From: Paenibacillus macquariensis
GTDB taxonomy: Bacteria > Bacillota > Bacilli > Paenibacillales > Paenibacillaceae
Direction: 5' to 3'
Assembly: GCF_900156375.1 (NCBI RefSeq)
Contig: NZ_FTNK01000006.1
Span: forward strand, 186,001-250,000
Length of the DNA stretch: 64,000 nt
The notes beneath the pieces are model-generated. The model did no database searches and was not told the DNA's origin. It saw only the letters and a program-made list of their open reading frames with translations. The position numbers and the translations under genes are program-made. Of the stretch, positions 8,984 to 16,733 are shown piece after piece. Position 1 is the first letter of the stretch; every line of letters begins with the position of its first letter.

Positions 8984-9634
8984 TTAATGTTTAACTTGTG
9001 CCATTACTTCATCTACGAAGTTATCTTCTTTTTTCTCTAAGCCTTCACCAAGTTCAAAACGAACAAAGCGACGAATAGAAATGTTTTCACCAATTTTGCT
9101 GATTTTCTCATTCAACATCATTGAAATCGTTTTGTCAGGATCTTTAATGAAGGATTGCTCCATCAAGCAGATTTCCTCATAGAACTTACTGATACGACCT
9201 TCAACCATTTTTGCAATGATTTTCTCAGGTTTACCTTCATTTAATGCTTGTGATTTCAAAACTTCCATTTCTCTGTCAACTTCTTCTTGTGGCACTTCTT
9301 CACGACGAACATAAAGTGGATTAGCCGCTGCAATTTGCATCGCAATATCACGAGCAAAAGACTTGAATTCTTCAGTTTTACCAACGAAGTCAGTTTCACT
9401 GTTAATTTCTACAAGCACACCAATTTTTCCGCCAGCGTGGATGTATGATTCAACAGTACCTTCTGTAGCAGCACGTCCTGCTTTATTAGCAGCAGCTGAC
9501 AAACCTTTTTCACGAAGAAAATCGATTGCTTTTTCTACATCACCATTTGTTTCATCAAGCGCTTTCTTACAATCCAACATTCCTGCTCCAGTTCTTTCAC
9601 GAAGCTCTTTCACTGCACTAGCGTTAACTGCCAT
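8984..9634 (-). CDS. tsf: Translation elongation factor Ts
   Basis: EF-Ts is the nucleotide exchange factor for EF-Tu. The 216-aa protein is of the short Bacillales type, with about one core subdomain fewer than the 280-aa proteobacterial form. It opens with the UBA-like helix [20 protein letters not shown]. It contains the [10 protein letters not shown] exchange motif near residue 80 and a C-terminal coiled-coil/core region. The ATG has TTGGAGGG upstream. It is flanked by terminators on both sides, so expression is at least partly separate from rpsB. Confidence 0.97.
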   Translation of the reverse strand: MAVNASAVKELRERTGAGMLDCKKALDETNGDVEKAIDFLREKGLSAAANKAGRAATEGTVESYIHAGGKIGVLVEINSETDFVGKTEEFKSFARDIAMQIAAANPLYVRREEVPQEEVDREMEVLKSQALNEGKPEKIIAKMVEGRISKFYEEICLMEQSFIKDPDKTISMMLNEKISKIGENISIRRFVRFELGEGLEKKEDNFVDEVMAQVKH

Positions 9635-9736
9635 TTAATATTCCCTCCAAAAATGATATAGTATTTCCATTTAATTCATTGATTCAAGTAGAAATGATTG
9701 TCTCAGCGGAGCCGATATCTAACTTACGTGATAAAC

Positions 9737-9773
9737 ATTACGAAAGTATGGGTGACACCTATACTTTCGTAAT
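9737..9773. repeat. 37-bp near-perfect palindrome in the tsf leader
   Basis: ATTACGAAAGTAT (9737-9749) and ATACTTTCGTAAT (9761-9773) are exact 13-bp inverted repeats. The spacer continues the dyad around A9755 with a single G/T mismatch at 9750/9760. It lies between the rpsB terminator and the tsf start. As RNA it would form a very stable hairpin; as DNA it resembles a regulator site. No strong T run follows on the minus strand, so it does not look like a simple terminator of rpsB. Confidence 0.7.
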
Positions 9774-9775
9774 AT

Positions 9776-9823
9776 TTTAAAAAAAGGGCAGTGAGAGGTT
9801 ATCCACCTGCCAACCACCCTTTT
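9776..9823 (-). terminator. Probable intrinsic terminator downstream of rpsB
   Basis: On the minus strand AAAAGGG (9823-9817) pairs with CCCTTTT (9788-9782). An inner GGCAG/CTGCC stem lies inside, and a T run follows. It lies 40 bp after the rpsB stop. Confidence 0.75.
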
Positions 9824-9862
9824 CATTTTAATTCATTTATTTATGAATTACCCAATGCTATA

Positions 9863-10561
9863 TTAGGCTGTTGGTTCTTCAACTTGTTGAGCTTCAACAA
9901 TGGCATCAGCCATTTTACCAGTCAATAGTTTAACAGCACGAATTGCATCGTCATTACCAGGAATAACATAGTCAATTTCGTCTGGATCACAGTTAGTATC
10001 AACAATACCTACGATTGGAATACCCAATTTGCGAGCTTCTGCTACCGCGATACGTTCTTTGCGAGGATCAATGATGAACAAGGCACTTGGTAGGCCCTTC
10101 ATGTTCTTGATTCCGCCTAGGAATTTCTCAAGACGATCTTTCTCTTTGCGAAGAAGGATAACTTCTTTTTTAGGTAGTACAGCGAATGTACCGTCTTCTT
10201 CCCATTTTTCAAGCTCTTTCAAGCGGAAAATACGTTTTTGAATTGTTTCGAAGTTAGTTAGAGTTCCGCCCAACCAACGTTGATTGATGTAGAACATTCC
10301 ACAACGTTCAGCTTCTTCTTTCACGGAATCTTGTGCTTGTTTCTTTGTTCCTACGAATAGGATAGTTCCGTTTTCTTCAGAAACACTTTTCACGAAGTTA
10401 TAAGCTTCTTCTACCTTTTTAACTGTTTTTTGCAAGTCAATAATGTAGATACCGTTTCTTTCAGTAAAAATATAACGATCCATCTTTGGATTCCAGCGGC
10501 GAGTTTGGTGACCGAAATGTACGCCTGCTTCCAAAAGTTGCTTCATGGATATTACTCCCAT
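9863..10561 (-). CDS. rpsB: Ribosomal protein S2
   Basis: S2 is a component of the 30S subunit. The 232-aa protein begins [20 protein letters not shown], the family signature. It continues with [20 protein letters not shown], the central coiled-coil and the [12 protein letters not shown] motif, and ends in an acidic tail. The ATG is preceded by TTAGGAGG. A good sigma-A promoter lies about 125 bp upstream and a terminator follows, so the gene can be transcribed on its own, independently of the fla/che operon that ends just before it. Confidence 0.98.
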   Translation of the reverse strand: MGVISMKQLLEAGVHFGHQTRRWNPKMDRYIFTERNGIYIIDLQKTVKKVEEAYNFVKSVSEENGTILFVGTKKQAQDSVKEEAERCGMFYINQRWLGGTLTNFETIQKRIFRLKELEKWEEDGTFAVLPKKEVILLRKEKDRLEKFLGGIKNMKGLPSALFIIDPRKERIAVAEARKLGIPIVGIVDTNCDPDEIDYVIPGNDDAIRAVKLLTGKMADAIVEAQQVEEPTA

Positions 10562-10686
10562 TTTAAGCGCCTCCTAATATTGGTTTTTTTGTGTCCTCCG
10601 CCAACCGTCATCTCCCTTTAAGACTTTCTACAAAAGAAAGCACCCTTATAGGGATCACTTGGCGTGTGTTTTTAACACCGACAATT

Positions 10687-10715
10687 AATATACCATAAGT
10701 TATATGTCGTTGCAA
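10687..10715 (-). promoter_or_regulatory. Sigma-A-type promoter for rpsB
   Basis: On the minus strand TTGCAA (-35, 10715-10710), a 17-nt spacer and TATATT (-10, 10692-10687) make a good vegetative promoter. It leaves a leader of about 120 nt before rpsB. The leader is long enough for autoregulation by S2, but I could not identify a known leader fold by eye. Confidence 0.7.
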
Positions 10716-10777
10716 CCATTTTTCATCATGAATATGGTTTGTTTTACTGAGTAAAGAAGATATGAAATGTAAACAAT

Positions 10778-10808
10778 AAAAAAACCGTCTGCTACAATTA
10801 GCGAGACG
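10778..10808 (-). terminator. Intrinsic terminator at the end of the fla/che operon
   Basis: On the minus strand CGTCTCGCTA (10808-10799) pairs with TAGCAGACG (10794-10786) with one bulged base. A run of seven T follows at 10784-10778. The 5' arm overlaps the stop codon of the last gene. This closes the roughly 31-kb operon just before the rpsB promoter. Confidence 0.9.
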
Positions 10809-11436
10809 ATTGTATTCGGATTTTGGATATAATTGATTCAATGCTTTCACCTTTAATAAATGTGTAGCTCCCGTCGCGAATCTTTCTATTTATCTTTTGT
10901 TCTACAGCTTGTTTAATAAATTGATCACTACTTCCGATCACACCTATTTTTTCTAAATCGTCTGCAATTGTTGTCAAGTTACTTCCCTTTTTTATCTTAT
11001 ATTCTACTGCCTGAGTAACTTTTTCCTTTGTAGGAGTCACTGGGGTCTTTGGAGGTGACGTACTTTGTGCTTGAGGTGGCTGAACCTTAGAAGGAGTGCT
11101 CTCATTCTTTTTCTCCGGTTGTTCTGGTGATGATGGTTGAACAGGTTCTATAGCCGGTTTAGCCTTCGTAGGTGATTGTGTCGACTTGGTTTCAGGCACT
11201 ACACTCAGTTCTTTCTTTTGTTGTTGCCATTCTTCCTTCGTCAATAATTGCTCCGACGATTCAGTCACCTTCAAATCCATCGCTTTGGCTTTCTCTTCTA
11301 TTTGTTCCCTAGTCAGATCAGTAGACTGACCTGTAGTTGTAGAGACTTGTCCCTCACCCATGATCATCAATTGAAGAAGGATTGCTCCTATAATGAGTCC
11401 GATGCCTAACCCGCTCATAAATGAACGATTCTTCAT
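10798..11436 (-). CDS. Membrane-anchored protein with YceG/MltG N-terminal-like domain, no catalytic domain
   Basis: The function is unknown. The 212-aa protein has a single N-terminal membrane helix (about residues 8-30) and a long Pro/Thr/Ser/Gln linker (about 80-145). Its C-terminal module of about 65 residues begins YKIKKGSNLTTIADDLEKIG and contains DGSYTFIKGES. That module resembles the LysM-like N-terminal domain of the MltG/YceG endolytic transglycosylases, but the catalytic domain is absent. The orientation predicts an extracytoplasmic C-terminus. It overlaps the swrB-like gene (TAATG) and is the last gene of the fla/che operon. A role in wall remodelling around the flagellum is a guess. 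Confidence 0.8.
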   Translation of the reverse strand: MKNRSFMSGLGIGLIIGAILLQLMIMGEGQVSTTTGQSTDLTREQIEEKAKAMDLKVTESSEQLLTKEEWQQQKKELSVVPETKSTQSPTKAKPAIEPVQPSSPEQPEKKNESTPSKVQPPQAQSTSPPKTPVTPTKEKVTQAVEYKIKKGSNLTTIADDLEKIGVIGSSDQFIKQAVEQKINRKIRDGSYTFIKGESIESIISKIRIQSSR

Positions 11437-11996
11437 TACCGTAACTCCTCCTGTTTCGCTAGTTGAAGAATCAGTTGAACTTCACCACGTTGAAGCCCGA
11501 CTAATTTGCCAATAATATCAATCGATTTACCTTGATTGTGTAGTTCGAACAGTTCTGAATAACGATGTTTGATAGAGTTCACCGCTTCAGGTACGTCATC
11601 AGATTGCTCATTTCCAAGCAAATCAGTCGTATTCACTCCAAGACTTGGCATCTCCGCTAACGCTGTTACTTGAAGAAGCTTTTCCTTCTCAACATCCGTT
11701 ATACGAGCTCCTTGTTGTACTGAGTGTTGTTCTACCTCAAGTAGCCTTTGCCGCATTTCTTTCAGTTGTTCTTCCATTGCCATATGCTTAGCCGAAGTAT
11801 CTTTTTTTATTTGTCCGACCAGTTCAACCAATGTATCATTTTCCTCTTCTATATCGGCCATATACTGCTCTAAAGTAGATTCCACTTCTTTGACCACTTG
11901 TTCCGAGGATATCTTATCTGATTGTCTCCTGGGAAGCTTCACAGCATATACCAAAGCCGCGAGCCCCAACATGACGATTACAATCCATGGTTTCAA
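11436..11996 (-). CDS. swrB: SwrB/YlxL-like motility protein (DUF2802-type)
   Basis: SwrB promotes flagellar export and basal-body maturation in B. subtilis, where its gene lies between sigD and rpsB. This 186-aa protein has the same layout: an N-terminal membrane helix (residues 3-19), a coiled-coil (about 30-110) and a C-terminal helix-turn-helix-like tail, HNQGKSIDIIGKLVGLQRGE. The position matches, although fapA and a small gene separate it from sigD. The start is TTG at 11996 with AAAGGAG upstream. Family assignment rests on architecture and position; the sequence of the middle is not distinctive. Confidence 0.75.
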   Translation of the reverse strand: MKPWIVIVMLGLAALVYAVKLPRRQSDKISSEQVVKEVESTLEQYMADIEEENDTLVELVGQIKKDTSAKHMAMEEQLKEMRQRLLEVEQHSVQQGARITDVEKEKLLQVTALAEMPSLGVNTTDLLGNEQSDDVPEAVNSIKHRYSELFELHNQGKSIDIIGKLVGLQRGEVQLILQLAKQEELR

Positions 11997-12033
11997 AAGT
12001 CTCTAATCTCCTTTGATCTGTCCATCAGAACAT

Positions 12034-12360
12034 TTAAAGAGACAGATCGATATGATGTCCCTTGTATGGGTGCTCAGCCGGGTGTTGCTCTGATGGATGA
12101 TCTTGTTGTTTATTGGATGGTGACTGTGTCTGCCCGTCACTATCAGAGGAATGTTGTTGCTTCGCCTCTTCACGAATCGAGGACTTTGCAGTATCAGTAA
12201 CACCCGAGCTACGATGCCGCATCTCACGACTTTCCTTAATTTGTTGATTCATTAATAAACTTTGTTCTTGAGCGGATCTATGATGAAGCTCGTTTTGTAT
12301 TTTCCCTACTTCTTGGGTTCTCGGCACAGCGATTTGTAATTCAACCGATTTCATACTCAC
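12034..12360 (-). CDS. Small hydrophilic protein of unknown function in the fla/che operon
   Basis: I do not recognise this 108-aa protein. It opens with a segment that looks structured (SVELQIAVPRTQEVGKIQNE), followed by a charged, Gln/Ser/His-rich and probably disordered C-terminal half that includes a His-rich end (HPAEHPYKGHH). It has no membrane segment or Cys. Start choice: GAGG lies 8 nt before GTG 12360; an earlier GTG (12369) and a later ATG (12354) are also in frame. It lies between fapA and the swrB-like gene on the same strand, so a motility-linked role is inferred from context only. Confidence 0.75.
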   Translation of the reverse strand: MSMKSVELQIAVPRTQEVGKIQNELHHRSAQEQSLLMNQQIKESREMRHRSSGVTDTAKSSIREEAKQQHSSDSDGQTQSPSNKQQDHPSEQHPAEHPYKGHHIDLSL

Positions 12361-12405
12361 GATATCCACCTCACTCTGGAGAAATTCAACATCCTAAATA
12401 TTCCG

Positions 12406-13815
12406 TTATATGTAAGGAACCATCGAGATATCACCTTCGGAATAATAAAAGGAAACACGTTCTGCTGTATCTTTGACAAACCGGGTGTATCTCCCAATAA
12501 CAATCTTCGAACCACCATAAATCGTATTGACGACTTCAACTTTAGATTTATTTGTATCTTCAAGCATTTTTTCTATTTCCAAGATCCGTTCTTTAATTTC
12601 ATACTGCTCTTTAGCATGGGATTTAAGAGTTGTGTTCAATTTAACACGCATGCTCAATTTGTCAGGTGACAATTGTCCTACTGAAGCTAATTGATTCAAT
12701 ATATTTAAAGCTTGCTCCGTTTTCACTACATTATCGTTTTGAAACCTTAATTGATTCCTAAGATCAGTTAATTCATTTCGTAGTTCAGGTACTACACCTA
12801 CCTCAATGGTAGTGATCGTTGACATCGTATTACCCACAGTCCGAGCAACAACTTTTTCACCCGCCTGAATACTTCCACCTACGATGAGACCCTTTACATC
12901 TTTACATATCACATTTTTAGCCGCTCTTATATTAGAATGCATAATGCTCTGAGATACAATCACATCTCCACCAGCAATTACATTTCCATCTTGAATGAAA
13001 GAAGTTTTTATATTTACTCCTGCTTTGACATGTCCTTTGTTGTAGCCGATAATACCACTTGTAATTTCAACAGATCCATCTGCATCAATCTCTGCACCTT
13101 CTACCCCGCCGATCACGCGAACATCTCCAGCAGCTCTAATTCTAAACCCCGTGAGTACATTACCCCGGATAATAACATTGCCCACAAAATCAATATTTCC
13201 AACGCTATAATCCACGTCACCATTCACTTCGTAAATTGGAAACACGTTGATCTTGTTTTTATCAGCGATAGTTATCATTCCATCAAGAGCAGCATATAAG
13301 GCTGTTTTGTCAGCATTAACAACAACATTTTTACCTACTTTGAAATTAGCTTCTTTACCCGTCCTAAATGGAATCACTTCGTTAGTAACTGACATCCCTG
13401 ATTTACCAGGTGTAGGCGCTATTCGTTTAGCAATAATTTGACCTTTTAGTACATTGTTGAGATTATTTATTTCCTTGTGATCAACATTTCCATTCTCTGA
13501 TTCCAATGGACTATGACCTTTACCCTCAACTATTTTCATAACCATTTCAATGCGACCATCTATACCTTGAACAGGAGAAAATCCGAAAGCAATCGGAGTC
13601 TTCGCTGAATAGAATTTTTTAGGATTATTTGAAATTTGTTGGATTGTAAACCGATCTATACCATACTTAACTTCGTTAGCATGAATGAATCGTTCGAGTT
13701 CTTCCTGCGTGCACCTGAATTCTTCATCTTGTTTCAAGAACTGGAGGTAAGCTTCAGTTTTGTCATCAGAAATACTCACTATTAAATAGGATTCAAGCAA
13801 ATAGTGGTCCGTCAA
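12406..13815 (-). CDS. fapA: FapA-type protein (DUF342), flagellar assembly protein A family
   Basis: The 469-aa protein has an N-terminal mixed domain. It then has a central right-handed beta-helix made of repeated short turns (for example GNVIIRGNVLTGFRIRAAGD and NVIAGGDVIVSQSIM, about residues 200-340), like bactofilins and other DUF342 proteins, and a C-terminal coiled-coil (about 345-420). The family is common in motility operons but its biochemical role is not settled. I prefer TTG 13815 because AAAGGGGG lies 7 nt upstream; the ATG at 13836 has only a weak site. It follows sigD by 53 bp. Confidence 0.88.
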   Translation of the reverse strand: MTDHYLLESYLIVSISDDKTEAYLQFLKQDEEFRCTQEELERFIHANEVKYGIDRFTIQQISNNPKKFYSAKTPIAFGFSPVQGIDGRIEMVMKIVEGKGHSPLESENGNVDHKEINNLNNVLKGQIIAKRIAPTPGKSGMSVTNEVIPFRTGKEANFKVGKNVVVNADKTALYAALDGMITIADKNKINVFPIYEVNGDVDYSVGNIDFVGNVIIRGNVLTGFRIRAAGDVRVIGGVEGAEIDADGSVEITSGIIGYNKGHVKAGVNIKTSFIQDGNVIAGGDVIVSQSIMHSNIRAAKNVICKDVKGLIVGGSIQAGEKVVARTVGNTMSTITTIEVGVVPELRNELTDLRNQLRFQNDNVVKTEQALNILNQLASVGQLSPDKLSMRVKLNTTLKSHAKEQYEIKERILEIEKMLEDTNKSKVEVVNTIYGGSKIVIGRYTRFVKDTAERVSFYYSEGDISMVPYI

Positions 13816-13868
13816 ACTTATTCCCCCTTTATACATCTCATCACATATCCGCTGGTTACAAACACACT

Positions 13869-14657
13869 TTAGTCATTTTCCATCAATAACCCTTTATTTT
13901 TCTGCAATGTCCCTCTTAATCTAAGGATAGCTTTGGAATGCAGCTGTGAAATACGAGAGGGTGAAAGAGACATCACTTCTGCTATTTCACTCAGTGAAAG
14001 ATCTTCATAATATAGAAGTGATACAACAGTTCGTTCTTTATCTGTAAGTTTTTCTATGCCTTTTATTAGAGATTCCTTCATATAAAATTCATTGATTTTA
14101 TAATCAGGATTCTGAGCCTTCTCATCAATCATCATGCTCAATCGTGTTTCTGATTCTTCCTCACGAATCGGATCTTCTAAAGAACACAATGTCATAACCG
14201 CTACTTCCTGAAGCATATTATGGTACTCTTTTTCAGTTACCTCTAAATATTCGCTCATCTCTGAATCATTTACTGAACGAAGATATCTTTGCTCCAAGTG
14301 CTGAAATGCTTCTTCAATTTTCTTCGCTTTTTCACGCACAGAACGTGGCACCCAATCGCCCTGACGTAACGAATCAAGAATTGCCCCACGCACGCGCCAT
14401 GAACCGTAGGTTTCAAATTGAAACCCGCGTTTGTAATCGAATTTATCAATCGCATCGATAAGGCCCATAACACCGTTACTGGCCAAATCATCTTTGGAAA
14501 CATTCTTAGGAAGACCTATTGCCAATCGACTAGAAACGTAGTCTACAATATGCAAGTAATTCTCAATAAGCTTCTTCTTAGCTTCTATGTCGTCATGTTC
14601 CTTCCATGACATCCACAAATCCATATGATTCAGTTTAGAAACTTTCTGCTCAATCAA
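13869..14657 (-). CDS. sigD: RNA polymerase sigma factor for flagellar operons (SigD/FliA)
   Basis: SigD directs transcription of late motility genes (flagellin, motor, autolysins). The 262-aa protein shows region 2 (LIDAIDKFDYKRGFQFETYG, about 66-86, then WRVRGAILDSLRQGDWVPRS), region 3, and region 4 with the helix-turn-helix DLSLSEIAEVMSLSPSRISQ. The start is TTG at 14657, with GGAGGG upstream. It lies downstream of cheD near the distal end of the operon; in B. subtilis that position affects SigD level and on/off motility. I found no SigD-type promoter in the window by eye. Confidence 0.96.
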   Translation of the reverse strand: MIEQKVSKLNHMDLWMSWKEHDDIEAKKKLIENYLHIVDYVSSRLAIGLPKNVSKDDLASNGVMGLIDAIDKFDYKRGFQFETYGSWRVRGAILDSLRQGDWVPRSVREKAKKIEEAFQHLEQRYLRSVNDSEMSEYLEVTEKEYHNMLQEVAVMTLCSLEDPIREEESETRLSMMIDEKAQNPDYKINEFYMKESLIKGIEKLTDKERTVVSLLYYEDLSLSEIAEVMSLSPSRISQLHSKAILRLRGTLQKNKGLLMEND

Positions 14658-14672
14658 GTCCTTTCACCCTCC

Positions 14673-15086
14673 TTATTTTTCTGTCAGGTGACGAACGGCC
14701 TTAGCCAATTGCTCAGGATCTTGCGCGGAAACTAACTTCGGTAGATTCAGCGGTGTAAATCCGGTGTCGCTTTCAACAGATGATTCAGGCCTTGGTGTTA
14801 ACAGATCATTCAATTCTTCGCTGTCATTAGGTAACGTTAAGTCAAATCGTGTTCCTCGTTGATCAGTACTCTGTTCGACTTCAATCTGTCTTTGAAGCTC
14901 ATTATCTGCATGTGATGTCATAAGGCCTAATACCCCTCTAAAAACAAAAGCAAGAAGAAACCAGATAACAAAAGCAATCAATGACCTTATTAAACTCGTC
15001 ATGTAAAGATTGTTTAGGGATGACGTTATGAACGTGAGTATAAATCCAAAACCAGCAATCAATAAATTAAATCGCATATTTCTCAT
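14673..15086 (-). CDS. Two-helix membrane protein of unknown function between cheD and sigD
   Basis: I do not recognise this 137-aa protein. Two hydrophobic helices (about residues 6-24 and 33-53) form a hairpin. An acidic, polar cytoplasm-type tail follows, ending with a short helix (SAQDPEQLAKAVRHLT). The gene is 5 bp after cheD and 15 bp before sigD, tightly inside the operon. B. subtilis has no gene at this spot. The predicted start is ATG 15086; a second ATG three codons later is possible. Context suggests a motility role, nothing more. Confidence 0.8.
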   Translation of the reverse strand: MRNMRFNLLIAGFGFILTFITSSLNNLYMTSLIRSLIAFVIWFLLAFVFRGVLGLMTSHADNELQRQIEVEQSTDQRGTRFDLTLPNDSEELNDLLTPRPESSVESDTGFTPLNLPKLVSAQDPEQLAKAVRHLTEK

Positions 15087-15091
15087 TTTCT

Positions 15092-15586
15092 CTACAATTC
15101 CTTTGCGCCCATTTGTACACTACGGATGTATAATATGCCAGTACTGCAGTCAAGTTCAATGGTTCGTCCATAGTTTCCACCTGTATCTTCACCAATAAGT
15201 GGAATGCCTAGCTCTTGTAATTTCGTTCTACATGATTCCGTATTTCTAGGTCCAATTCTCATGGTGTCATTTTGTCCACCAAAGGCAAACATCTGTGAAC
15301 CACCCGCCATTTTGGCTACAATGTTACTCTTAGAGGAACCCATTTTCTGAAGTCTCTCTAAAAGCGCTGGTAGAGCCGTATCTGCATATTTAGCGACATT
15401 AATTTCGCCATCTCGTGCAATTTCAGAAGAGGGTAACATCACATGTGCCATCCCCGCCAAGTGAAGAATTGGATCATACATTGTAAGCCCGATGCAAGAA
15501 CCTAATCCAGAAGTTCGAATCAGTCCAAATTGTTTAATGACATTCAGGTCAGCCATAGCTACTTTTACAACATTTTGCTCAATCAT
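15092..15586 (-). CDS. cheD: Chemoreceptor glutamine deamidase CheD
   Basis: CheD deamidates chemoreceptor glutamines and binds CheC, stimulating its CheY-P phosphatase activity. The 164-aa sequence carries the catalytic GLGSC motif with Cys31 and His48 in MAHVMLPSS. A Thr-rich region typical of the family is less clear. It overlaps cheC by 8 bp, consistent with stoichiometric production of the CheC-CheD pair. Confidence 0.96.
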   Translation of the reverse strand: MIEQNVVKVAMADLNVIKQFGLIRTSGLGSCIGLTMYDPILHLAGMAHVMLPSSEIARDGEINVAKYADTALPALLERLQKMGSSKSNIVAKMAGGSQMFAFGGQNDTMRIGPRNTESCRTKLQELGIPLIGEDTGGNYGRTIELDCSTGILYIRSVQMGAKEL

Positions 15587-16205
15587 TCTCGAAAGGCACT
15601 CCTAAAGATTCGAATATTATAGCAAACGATTCCGGATCAGGTATCAGGAAGAATTGACCTTCAACTTCATGATTCCCTTCTAAAAATGTGGTGTCAATGA
15701 GCAGTGCATCGTCTCCCATTTCTCCGTACTGTAGAAGCCCATAGCTTAATATAGCCCCAGCCATATCAATAGCTAACGAAGGCACTGTTGGAGACATTGT
15801 TAACTTCGTCAAATCTGCAAGTGCTGACAGATAAGATCCCGATAGTATGTTTCCAATCTCATTGAGTGCAGATATCTCCATATCATTAAAAGATTCATCA
15901 TTAGCAACCTTAATTCCAGCTAGACGTCTCAAGAGACTCTTAGCAGATTTAGGGCTTAAGATAAAAAACAAATTACCAGGTGCATCTCCTTCAACCCTTA
16001 AAAATATGGCTACTACGACTTGCTCTGATCCCCCAACTTTGTCAGAAACCTCTTCAAACCGAAGAATTTGGACTTTAGGAACTGCCATATCGATTGGCTT
16101 GTTTAGAAGTCGGGATAGTGCTGTTGCAGCATTTCCTGCTCCAATATTACCTACTTCCTTAAGAACGTCCATTTTAAATTCTTTAAAATGCTTAAAGACT
16201 CGCAT
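15579..16205 (-). CDS. cheC: CheY-P phosphatase CheC
   Basis: CheC removes phosphate from CheY and takes part in adaptation together with CheD. Both phosphatase motifs of the form E-x-x-N are visible: LKEVGNIGAGNAATALSRLL near residues 15-34 and MEISALNEIGNILSGSYLSA near 107-126. This two-site layout is typical of CheC rather than CheX. The gene lies 3 bp after cheW and overlaps cheD. The 208-aa length matches the family. Confidence 0.96.
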   Translation of the reverse strand: MRVFKHFKEFKMDVLKEVGNIGAGNAATALSRLLNKPIDMAVPKVQILRFEEVSDKVGGSEQVVVAIFLRVEGDAPGNLFFILSPKSAKSLLRRLAGIKVANDESFNDMEISALNEIGNILSGSYLSALADLTKLTMSPTVPSLAIDMAGAILSYGLLQYGEMGDDALLIDTTFLEGNHEVEGQFFLIPDPESFAIIFESLGVPFEND

Positions 16206-16208
16206 CCT

Positions 16209-16670
16209 TTATTCCTCAATACTTTCCAATTGAATAATTTCATTCTTATTCAGCACTTCAGAAAGATTGAGCATAATCAGCAAGCGTTCTTCGTCGATCT
16301 TGGCAACTCCTTGAAGATATTTAGCTTTAATCCCCCCAACAACCTCTGGTGGATTCTCGATTTTATCCGTATTCAGGTCAATAACATCGTTAGCAGAATC
16401 CACAATAAATCCAACTTCCATTTCATTTACGGCAACGATAATAATACGTGTGCTTTCTGTGTAATCTACCAAAGGTAGGCTAAATCGCCCACGCAAATCA
16501 ATGATAGGAATGACAACTCCACGTAAATTAATAACGCCTTTTACAAAAGTGAACGTTTTGGGAACACGTGTGATGGGAACCATCCGTTCAATAGTCTGAA
16601 CTTTATCCACTTCGATACCGTACTCTTCGTCTCCTAATTTAAACACGATGACCTTAATATCTTCTCCCAT
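16209..16670 (-). CDS. cheW: Chemotaxis coupling protein CheW
   Basis: CheW links chemoreceptors to CheA in the signalling array. The 153-aa protein is a single SH3-like CheW domain: KVIVFKLGDEEYGIEVDKVQ, the conserved VKGVINLRGVVIPIIDLRGRF and a C-terminal region around IDEERLLIMLNL. It has AGGAGG upstream of ATG and lies 63 bp downstream of cheA. It is standard for the family. Confidence 0.97.
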   Translation of the reverse strand: MGEDIKVIVFKLGDEEYGIEVDKVQTIERMVPITRVPKTFTFVKGVINLRGVVIPIIDLRGRFSLPLVDYTESTRIIIVAVNEMEVGFIVDSANDVIDLNTDKIENPPEVVGGIKAKYLQGVAKIDEERLLIMLNLSEVLNKNEIIQLESIEE

Positions 16671-16733
16671 TGCAATAACCTCCTAATGATTTTTCGCTAC
16701 CTATATTAATCTCGTATATAATTTACTATAAGA

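Noticed and set aside
10608..10850. Minus-strand open frame across the rpsB leader and operon terminator
   Set aside because: It spans the terminator and promoter, has no family features and overlaps the end of the YceG-like gene in another frame.
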